The notes under the pieces were generated by a model. The model did not search any database. It saw only the letters and a program-made list of their open reading frames with translations, and was not told the DNA's origin. Shown here piece by piece: positions 1 to 5,028 of a stretch of DNA of 5,028 nucleotides. Source of the DNA: Verrucomicrobiales bacterium (GTDB lineage Bacteria; Verrucomicrobiota; Verrucomicrobiia; Limisphaerales; UBA9464); contig DLVS01000550.1 in the NCBI GenBank assembly GCA_003445095.1, forward strand, positions 1-5,028, read 5' to 3'. Both the position numbers and the translations under genes were made by a program. How positions within the stretch are numbered: the stretch's first letter is position 1; every line of letters begins with the position of its first letter.

Positions 1-9
1 CGGACGGAA

Positions 10-33
10 GGACGCGCTAACTCGCTTGCGTCC
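10..33. other. Weak hairpin upstream of the helicase gene
   Basis: The arms GGACGC (10-15) and GCGTCC (28-33) are perfect inverted repeats separated by a 12-base loop. The hairpin lies just before the helicase reading frame opens (the in-frame stop is at 42-44). It could be the end of an upstream transcript or part of the helicase leader. No T-run follows it, so it is not a convincing intrinsic terminator, and a 6-bp stem can arise by chance. Confidence 0.2.
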
Positions 34-59
34 GGAGAGGTTGAAGCGCCAAGGAATGG

Positions 60-2300
60 TTGGACGTCTGGAGCAAGAACGAGTGCGCCTCGTCCCCTCA
101 GCGTGCTACTTCCTTTGCGCTTCAGCCGAGTTCGCGGTTCACTCTCCTGGTGATCTCTCCCGCTGAGAATGCGGCCGCGCCCGCCGACTTGGTTCGCCAG
201 GTCGAGCATATCTTTTCCCCGGATGGATTGTTCTCTCAGGCGAAGAATTTCGAGTTTCGACCGCAGCAGCAACAGATGGCTGTCGCGATTGCCCGGGCGC
301 TCGCGAACAAGGAGTCTTTGGTGGTTGAAGCCGGCACCGGCGTCGGCAAGAGCTTTGCCTATTTGGTTCCAGCCATTCTTTACGCCGTTGCCAACAAGAA
401 GAAAGCCGTCGTTTGCACTCACACCATTAATCTCCAGGAACAATTGGTGGAGAAGGATCTGCCGCTTCTTCATCGTGTGCTGCCGGTCGAATTCAGCTTT
501 GCGATGTTGAAAGGCCGGCGGAATTACCTGTGTACCCATCGCCTCCGCAAGGCCCGCCAGCACGCCCAGTCCTTGTTCACTTCCCCCGAGACGCAAGAGC
601 TCGAACGGATCTGGGAATGGTCCCGTAAAACGGAGGATGGGTCGCTCAGCGATTTCAATGAAGAGCCTGATCCCAAAGTCTGGGAACAGGTTTGTTCCGA
701 GCGCGGGCTGTGTGCTCCCAAGAAATGCGGCTTCGCCAGCTACCTCGCCGACGAAAATCACGTGTGTTTCTTCCAACGGGCCCGCCGGCGGATTTTGGGC
801 GCCGATGTATTGGTCCTGAATCACACGCTGTTCTTCACCTTGTTGAACACCATGGAGGAGTCCCAGGCCCGCGAAGGAATCCTGTTCAAAAACGATTTCG
901 TCATCTTCGACGAGGCGCACACGGTGGAGCAGGTCGCTGCTCGACATATTGGCGTGAGCGTGGGGAGCGGGGCCGTGCGTTACGCGCTGCAACGACTTTA
1001 TAATCCGCGCACGAAGAAAGGGCTGTTGACCACGTTGCACCGCGGCGCCGAGGTCAAAGAGGTCAGCGAAGTTCTCGAACAGAGTGACGAGTTTTTTACT
1101 CGGATTGAGGCGGCGTGCGAGGAGCTCGCTGAAAAAAGTCGCGGTGACAGCACGAGCCTGCGGTCGTCCCATCCCAAACCGGAAAAAAGGGCTTGGACAG
1201 AACTCCGTATCCGCCGGCCGGAATTCGTTGAGGACACCGTGACTTTGGCACTTCACCGACTACGGGAACAAGTCGCGGACCTGGTGCAAGCCACCGACGA
1301 CAAGGACACCGGTGACGAGCTACTCGAATGCAATCGCCGGCTCATGGATCTTCGCCTGGCGGTGCAAACCTTCCTTAAGCAGGAGGCCGAAGACCATGTG
1401 TATTGGGTCGAGCGCACGGGCAAGACGCAACGCAATCTTTCCCTCAACGCCGCTCCGGTCGACGTGGCCGATTTTCTTCGCGAACGCCTGTTCAAGTCGG
1501 GCACTAGTGTGGTCATGACCAGCGCGACGCTCGGCACGGACTCGGGATCGATTCAAGTCACGCCGTCCCAAACGTCCCCGCCCCTCCATCCTTCCGATTC
1601 GGGATTAATTCCCGCCGGACAAATGGGACCACTTCGATACTTCGCTCGTCGTGTCGGAGCGGAGTCGGTGCCGGGGCTCCAGGTTGGCTCGCCTTTCAAT
1701 TATGAGAAGCAGATGCGTTTGTTCGTCGTGGGGAAAATGCCGGATCCGCGCGACGACGGTTACGAAAAAGCCTTGGTTCACTGGATCGAACATTTCGTAA
1801 CGAAGACCCACGGCAAGGCGTTCGTGCTGTTCACCAACTCTCGCCTCATGCAACAAGTGGCCGGGCGCATGGAGTCGTTTTTTGATCGGTTGGGGCTGGA
1901 GACGTACGTGCAAGGAACCGGCACCCCACGCTCCACACTGCTGGAGAAGTTCAGGGAAAACGTAGATTCGGTCCTCTTTGGTACGGATTCGTTTTGGCAG
2001 GGAGTTGATGTCCCCGGAGAAGCGCTCAGTAATGTCATCCTGACGCGCTTGCCATTTGCCGTACCTGATCACCCGTTGATCGAAGCGCGACTCGAACGCA
2101 TCGAAGCCGCGGGTGGCAATTCGTTCTTCGATTTCAGTTTACCGGAAGCCATTCTCAAGTTTCGGCAAGGGGTTGGCCGGCTCATTCGCACGGGCACGGA
2201 CACGGGCATTGTCGTGGTTCTCGACAATCGCATCCTGACCAAACGCTACGGTCAACAGTTCCTCGATGCCTTGCCTAAATGTCCCGTGGAAATAGTTTAG
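60..2300 (+). CDS. dinG: DinG-family ATP-dependent DNA helicase (XPD/Rad3-like, Fe-S)
   Basis: This is a cytoplasmic superfamily 2 helicase; the family unwinds DNA 5'-3' using ATP and acts in repair and at replication-blocking structures such as R-loops. Visible motifs in the 746 residues are: RPQQQQM (Q-like, 67-73), Walker A EAGTGVGKS (90-98, Lys97), Ia THTINLQEQL (120-129), Walker B DEAH (284-287), TSATL (487-491), FTNSR (591-595), the motif V stretch GTDSFWQGVDVPG (641-653), and motif VI QGVGRLIR (703-710). Cysteines 158, 212, 218, 223 and 236 lie between Walker A and B, where this family carries its 4Fe-4S cluster. A Pro/Ser-rich insert occupies about 494-523. The start is uncertain: TTG at 60 is the first possible start after the stop at 42-44 and has AAGGA at 51-55. 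GTG at 150 would drop a 30-residue head that shows no family motif and may be the true start. The symbol is given at family level; a YoaA-like paralogue is not excluded. It converges on the downstream permease gene. Confidence 0.93.
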   Translation: MDVWSKNECASSPQRATSFALQPSSRFTLLVISPAENAAAPADLVRQVEHIFSPDGLFSQAKNFEFRPQQQQMAVAIARALANKESLVVEAGTGVGKSFAYLVPAILYAVANKKKAVVCTHTINLQEQLVEKDLPLLHRVLPVEFSFAMLKGRRNYLCTHRLRKARQHAQSLFTSPETQELERIWEWSRKTEDGSLSDFNEEPDPKVWEQVCSERGLCAPKKCGFASYLADENHVCFFQRARRRILGADVLVLNHTLFFTLLNTMEESQAREGILFKNDFVIFDEAHTVEQVAARHIGVSVGSGAVRYALQRLYNPRTKKGLLTTLHRGAEVKEVSEVLEQSDEFFTRIEAACEELAEKSRGDSTSLRSSHPKPEKRAWTELRIRRPEFVEDTVTLALHRLREQVADLVQATDDKDTGDELLECNRRLMDLRLAVQTFLKQEAEDHVYWVERTGKTQRNLSLNAAPVDVADFLRERLFKSGTSVVMTSATLGTDSGSIQVTPSQTSPPLHPSDSGLIPAGQMGPLRYFARRVGAESVPGLQVGSPFNYEKQMRLFVVGKMPDPRDDGYEKALVHWIEHFVTKTHGKAFVLFTNSRLMQQVAGRMESFFDRLGLETYVQGTGTPRSTLLEKFRENVDSVLFGTDSFWQGVDVPGEALSNVILTRLPFAVPDHPLIEARLERIEAAGGNSFFDFSLPEAILKFRQGVGRLIRTGTDTGIVVVLDNRILTKRYGQQFLDALPKCPVEIV

Positions 2301-2354
2301 CTCGCAAGGGTGATTCGCCGGTGCACGACTCGATTATCTCGACTTCGATTCAAT

Positions 2355-2371
2355 CGCTGCGAGGAGCAGCG
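2355..2371. terminator. Candidate bidirectional hairpin between convergent genes
   Basis: The 76-base gap between the helicase stop (2298-2300) and the permease stop (2377-2379, minus strand) contains CGCTGC (2355-2360) and GCAGCG (2366-2371). They form a perfect 6-bp GC-rich stem with a 5-base loop. The position between two converging genes suits a shared terminator. There is no T-run on either side, so it is not a canonical intrinsic terminator and the role is inferred from position only. Confidence 0.3.
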
Positions 2372-2376
2372 TCGCT

Positions 2377-3903
2377 CTAGCGTACGGGTTTACCGGGGCG
2401 ACTTCCGCGCATCTCACGATCGCCTGTTATCCACTCACGGATGTTATGCACCAGGGAACTCCGCGCCCAAGTCAGAGCCACCGCGCTGATCAATAAGTTG
2501 GGGACGCAGAGCAAAACCAAGCGCGGCAGGAACAATACGACGAAGCACATACCCAGGGCTTGAACCGCGCTACGACTTCGCAGCCCAAATCGGGCCGTGA
2601 GCCAACCCGACGCCACTAAATCGGTAACTAAGCAACTCACCTGATAGGCAACCACGACCAAACTCACCACCGAGGCAAACACTCGGTGGGAATACTCCGT
2701 TCCTTCGATGAAAACACGGGCCATGGTGATGACGACGTGCAGCACCGCGAGAGTGACGAGCGGCCCTTGGACGAGACGCCGGGCACCCGTCCACGCTCCG
2801 CCCAGTACTTGAAGTTCTTTTACGGGGGCGGTGAGAAGGAGTTCGCCCGCGCCACTCCGCAATTGATGGAAGAAGACGCAACACTTCCAGGCAAACATAC
2901 CTTGCAGTGCCCAGAACGCCGGCGCGAAGGGCTGCAGCGTCCAGACTTGCGAGAAGAATGAGGATCGCGGTATTTCCCAGAAAACGCCGGTCGAAATTAC
3001 TGCCAGCGCCACAATGCCCCAGGCGAAGCCACGTTCGCGGACGCTCGGCATGGTAAGGGCGGCCACCGGATTTTCTAACGTTGCCGGCGGACGCTTCTCG
3101 GAACGCGCCCTCACCGATTTCCGCGACCACGCTTGGCCACCCTCGCGCCAGACCTTCGTGACAGTTCGGGAAGCGCTAAGAAGGAACAGCCAACCAACCC
3201 CATGGGAAATAATCAACGAGCGCCAGTACGCTTCGGGGCTCAGAGTGAATTGAACATCGCGCGCACAAATCAACGTCCAGATTGGGCTGGCTCCCAAGAG
3301 GGAAGATATTTGAGGCCAGGCAAACGCTAACCCGAACATTCGAGCACTTCCGGGAAGCGCGATGAACAGAAACACACCCCAGATCAACGCCGCGGTTAGC
3401 GCACGCTGGGCGTCCGAAGTTCGAGCCGACATCGCCAAGCCGAGATTCAGGGCCACCCACAGCAGATTTATTAACGCCAAGGCGTTCCGCCAAAAATCCC
3501 CGGCCGTGACGCCGCCGAGCATTACGGTAACCGCCAAGATCGGAAGCACCGCTACAAGTGCTCCCGCCGCTTTAATTCCGGCGGCCGCGAGCTTCCCGGT
3601 GATCACGTCGAACCCGCTCAGGTCCGTCAGAAACAACAACCCCAGCGTGCCGTCGCGTGCCTCCGAGCTAATCGCGTCGGCGGTCAACAGCACGCCCGCC
3701 GCGCTGATAACGATTGCGGTAAGAACCACCAAGAATACAAACACAGCACTGCCACCGACCGCGCCGTTGCTGAAAGCATTGGCGAGCAGACCGACGCTAA
3801 TGATGACGGTGGCCACCAGCGCCGCGCCTAGCCGAATCCACAAGGTCGAGCGACGACGAGCCGCGACGAGAAGCTCTCGATGGGCGACGGGCGGCGCGTT
3901 CAA
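2377..3903 (-). CDS. ABC-2 type transporter permease, two-lobed
   Basis: This is an integral inner-membrane protein of 508 residues, probably the membrane subunit of an ABC exporter; its substrate cannot be read from sequence. About 11-12 hydrophobic segments are seen, near 24-42, 53-75, 105-131, 141-160, 169-188, 229-245, 293-309, 326-345, 380-397, 407-428, 447-463 and 465-482. A charged cytoplasmic stretch (246-292) separates two halves. The first half has the ABC-2 permease signature EARDGTLGLLFLTDLSGF followed by GK (81-104). The second has a degenerate version, SGAGELLLTAPVKEL (350-364). The N-terminus HRELLVAARRRSTLWIR (8-24) matches the 'REL-AARR' head of this type and of the divergent gene starting near 4444. 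The start is TTG at 3901-3903. The frame is open back to a stop at 3970-3972 but offers no ATG, GTG or other TTG there, and no Shine-Dalgarno sequence is evident. No ATPase gene adjoins it. Confidence is high for the family and low for the substrate. Confidence 0.85.
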   Translation of the reverse strand: MNAPPVAHRELLVAARRRSTLWIRLGAALVATVIISVGLLANAFSNGAVGGSAVFVFLVVLTAIVISAAGVLLTADAISSEARDGTLGLLFLTDLSGFDVITGKLAAAGIKAAGALVAVLPILAVTVMLGGVTAGDFWRNALALINLLWVALNLGLAMSARTSDAQRALTAALIWGVFLFIALPGSARMFGLAFAWPQISSLLGASPIWTLICARDVQFTLSPEAYWRSLIISHGVGWLFLLSASRTVTKVWREGGQAWSRKSVRARSEKRPPATLENPVAALTMPSVRERGFAWGIVALAVISTGVFWEIPRSSFFSQVWTLQPFAPAFWALQGMFAWKCCVFFHQLRSGAGELLLTAPVKELQVLGGAWTGARRLVQGPLVTLAVLHVVITMARVFIEGTEYSHRVFASVVSLVVVAYQVSCLVTDLVASGWLTARFGLRSRSAVQALGMCFVVLFLPRLVLLCVPNLLISAVALTWARSSLVHNIREWITGDREMRGSRPGKPVR

Positions 3904-4016
3904 CGCGCGCGAGGATAGCGTGTGCTTGTCGCCAATTGCACGATTCGAACAAACGAAGCGGCAGAAGTTTCAACCCTTGGCGGATTAATCATTGCGAAAG
4001 TAGAGGCACGCTATTT

Positions 4017-4151
4017 ATGAACCGGCGTAGCCGCGGAGGGAACGACGCGCACTTTCCTTTCGCACCGTCGCGGGGAATCAACCGTCCTGCAACGACTCAC
4101 GCGCTTCGCAAGTCAGCGCTTCCTCCCGTCAGCGACTACCAGGTTCATGGC
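4017..4151. repeat. Palindromic intergenic element 1 (MITE/REP-like)
   Basis: The left end ATGAACCGGCGTAG (4017-4030) is mirrored by the right end CTACCAGGTTCAT (4136-4148), which reads ATGAACCTGGTAG on the minus strand. The similarity continues inwards with gaps (CGC-G--GGGA near 4032-4041, against the complement of the bases near 4122-4134). The whole ~135-bp unit is therefore an imperfect palindrome. It encodes no transposase and has no obvious target-site duplication. Its ends match those of the neighbouring element at 4188-4356. It could be a non-autonomous miniature transposon, a REP-like element or a structured RNA; the family is not recognised with certainty. Confidence 0.65.
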
Positions 4152-4207
4152 CTCGATTCACGTCCGAATTGTGGAGGTCCAACCTCTCCATGAACCGTCA
4201 AATGGTA

Positions 4208-4253
4208 GGGATGGCGCGCTGCGCCGTCCCCGGCCGGGGCGCAGCTCCGGGCC
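4208..4253. other. Two adjacent strong stem-loops in element 2
   Basis: The first hairpin pairs 4208-4217 (GGGATGGCGC) with 4221-4230 (GCGCCGTCCC): 10 bp including one G-T pair, with loop GCT. The second pairs GGCC at 4232-4235 with 4250-4253 and GGGGC at 4236-4240 with GCTCC at 4244-4248 (one G-T pair), with a single bulged base at 4249 and loop GCA. They lie one base apart. Transcribed from either strand they would form a rigid RNA structure, which could stall or protect a transcript. Confidence 0.6.
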
Positions 4254-4300
4254 GGCCCTTCGCAGTGACGCGTAGATTTCTCCCTCGCGCTAGTGCGAAA

Positions 4301-4323
4301 GGCCGCACCTCCGGTGCGAGGCC
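4301..4323. other. Third stem-loop in element 2
   Basis: GGCC (4301-4304) pairs with GGCC (4320-4323), and GCACC (4305-4309) pairs with GGTGC (4313-4317). The loop is TCC and two bases (GA, 4318-4319) bulge on the 3' side. It lies in the right half of the palindromic element, roughly opposite the left pair of hairpins. The nine paired bases are almost all G-C. Confidence 0.55.
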
Positions 4324-4443
4324 GCCGCCGCGCGGCAGCCCTACCCGGTTCATGGCTTTTCGTGATCGCCTTCTTAGCGATGATCCCTCCCTGCTGCCAT
4401 TCTTGATGGACGGGCAGGAGGAACGTCATCGAATCTCTCCTCG

Positions 4444-5028
4444 GTGCCCAAAATTGCCCCTGGTTTGTTATCGGTGCTGAGCCGCGAGTTGCGCACGGCG
4501 GCCCATCGCCACGGGACATTCTGGCTAAGGGTGATTATCGCATTCCTCGCGCTGGTGGCAATGTTCCTGATGCTTGCTGACGCGCGCCTGGTCTCCTTCT
4601 CCGGGAGCGGGCGTTCGGACAAGCTATCGGGGGGCGAGCTCTTCGCCTTACTGCACACGGTCCTATCAGGCATGCTGCTCTTGGCAGCTCCGCTCTTCGC
4701 GGCCGACTCCATCGCCCGCGAGAGGCGGGAAGGGACTCTGGTCCTGCTCGCGTTGACGCCGCTGCGACCATTTGAAGTCGTTCTCGGCAAAGCGGCCGCG
4801 CAAATCGTCCGCTTACTTTCGCTCTGGCTCGCGTGCCTTCCAGTGCTGCTCATTCCGGTCTTGATGGGGGGAGTGGGCTGGGTGGACATCCAATTCGCTT
4901 GGGGCATTCAGTTGATGATCGTGACCGGAGGGTTGGCCTCGGGCGTGGTGGCAACAAGCCTGACGCAGAAATGGACGAGCGCGGCAACGTTAGCGGTGGG
5001 TCTCACCTTGTTCTGCGGACAATTCATT
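4444..5028 (+). CDS. ABC-2 type transporter permease, N-terminal part (runs off window)
   Basis: The reading frame is open from the stop at 4381-4383 to the window end, giving 195 residues from GTG 4444. It encodes an inner-membrane protein, probably the transmembrane subunit of an ABC exporter of unknown substrate. The head SRELRTAAHRHGTFWLRV (13-30) is followed by hydrophobic segments near 29-45, 66-87, 116-141, 151-171 and 179-192. Between the second and third sits the family signature DSIARERREGTLVLLALTPL (88-107) and then GK at 115-116. The same order, spacing and motifs occur in the minus-strand permease at 2377-3903, so the two are paralogues. The start is uncertain: GTG 4444, TTG 4465 and GTG 4474 are all in frame, no ATG is available upstream of the conserved head, and the AGGAGG at 4416-4421 is too far from all of them. 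The C-terminal half and any ATPase partner lie beyond the window. Confidence 0.85.
   Translation, partial: MPKIAPGLLSVLSRELRTAAHRHGTFWLRVIIAFLALVAMFLMLADARLVSFSGSGRSDKLSGGELFALLHTVLSGMLLLAAPLFAADSIARERREGTLVLLALTPLRPFEVVLGKAAAQIVRLLSLWLACLPVLLIPVLMGGVGWVDIQFAWGIQLMIVTGGLASGVVATSLTQKWTSAATLAVGLTLFCGQFI

Larger units (their letters stand above)
4188..4356. repeat. Palindromic intergenic element 2 (MITE/REP-like)
   Basis: The perfect 10-bp terminal inverted repeats CCATGAACCG (4188-4197) and CGGTTCATGG (4346-4355) bound a very GC-rich unit of about 168 bp. Next to the ends, GGTAGGG (4204-4210) is mirrored by CCCTACC (4340-4346, overlapping the terminal repeat by one base). The left end carries about six extra bases (TCAAAT, 4198-4203) not present at the right end. 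The right end CTACCCGGTTCATGGC (4341-4356) is a 15/16 direct repeat of 4136-4151 in element 1. The interior holds three strong hairpins. There is no coding potential of its own, and the open frames crossing it are compositional artefacts. Confidence 0.7.
3904..4443. other. Non-coding divergent intergenic region with repeats
   Basis: About 540 bases separate the two divergent permease starts. The segment 3904-4016 should hold the promoter of the minus-strand permease. The best -35-like match is TTGAAA on the minus strand (plus positions 3968-3973), but no good -10 lies 17 bases downstream, so no promoter is called. Two palindromic elements fill 4017-4151 and 4188-4356 and are listed separately. 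The segment 4357-4443 is the leader of the plus-strand permease. It contains AGGAGG at 4416-4421, 22 bases ahead of the GTG at 4444 and therefore badly spaced for it. Short open frames cross this region in several frames, but they consist of Arg/Pro/Gly-rich translated repeat and are not supported as genes. Confidence 0.7.

Noticed and set aside
1605..2072. 155-codon open frame on the minus strand inside the helicase
   Set aside because: The sense frame carries helicase motifs IV and V here, so the antisense frame is a shadow.
60..2300. Type IV CRISPR-associated DinG (Csf4-like) helicase
   Set aside because: No csf genes or CRISPR repeats are in the window. The neighbours are transporter genes, and the protein looks like an ordinary chromosomal DinG-family helicase.
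3362..3988. 208-codon open frame on the plus strand
   Set aside because: It lies antisense to the permease at 2377-3903. Its Ala/Thr/Arg/Pro-rich composition reflects the complement of a hydrophobic protein, and it shows no domain.
3936..4193. 85-codon open frame on the plus strand through element 1
   Set aside because: It spans the repeat and the upstream region of the minus-strand permease, and its composition follows the repeat rather than a protein.
4188..4356. Complete insertion sequence
   Set aside because: The unit has terminal inverted repeats but is too short for a transposase, and no target-site duplication is visible at its borders.
3904..4443. CRISPR array or tRNA/rRNA gene in the intergenic region
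   Set aside because: The repeats are inverted and few, with unequal spacing. No cloverleaf with a TTCRANY arm and no rRNA core sequence was seen.
4169..4480. 103-codon open frame on the plus strand that would overlap the start of the second permease
   Set aside because: Most of it is translated palindromic repeat (Arg/Pro/Gly-rich). It has no recognisable domain and ends in an ordinary-looking overlap, so a leader peptide is possible but unsupported.
4374..4907. 177-codon open frame on the minus strand
   Set aside because: It is antisense to the plus-strand permease, whose frame shows the ABC-2 signature and membrane segments. The antisense product is Ser/Arg-rich without motifs.

Overview
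The window is about 5 kb of moderately GC-rich bacterial chromosome. It holds three protein genes and one repeat-rich intergenic region. The style of the DinG-type helicase (including its insert after motif III), the large two-lobed ABC-2 permeases and the palindromic intergenic repeats suggest a Verrucomicrobiota bacterium, perhaps of the Pedosphaera/Limisphaerales kind. That placement rests on recalled family resemblance and was not tested by a search.

Layout: (1) Positions 60-2300 (+) encode a complete XPD/Rad3-type, iron-sulfur superfamily 2 helicase of the DinG family, with all the main helicase motifs visible. (2) Positions 2301-2376 are a short convergent gap with one GC-rich hairpin. 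(3) Positions 2377-3903 (-) encode a complete 508-residue ABC-2 type permease that looks like two related half-units in one chain. (4) Positions 3904-4443 contain no convincing gene. They hold two adjacent imperfect palindromic elements (about 4017-4151 and 4188-4356), whose four ends share the motif ATGAACC...GTAG in alternating orientation. The second element is packed with strong hairpins. (5) From about 4444 (+) to the window end lies the N-terminal 195 residues of a second ABC-2 permease, clearly paralogous to the first and divergent from it.

The helicase probably acts in DNA repair or replication-conflict resolution and has no evident functional link to the permeases. The two permeases would be membrane subunits of ABC exporters. 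No ATP-binding subunit lies in the window; if one exists it should be downstream of the plus-strand permease or elsewhere. The repeat pair between the divergent permease genes is the least explained and most interesting part. No tRNA, rRNA, CRISPR array, transposase or phage gene was seen.
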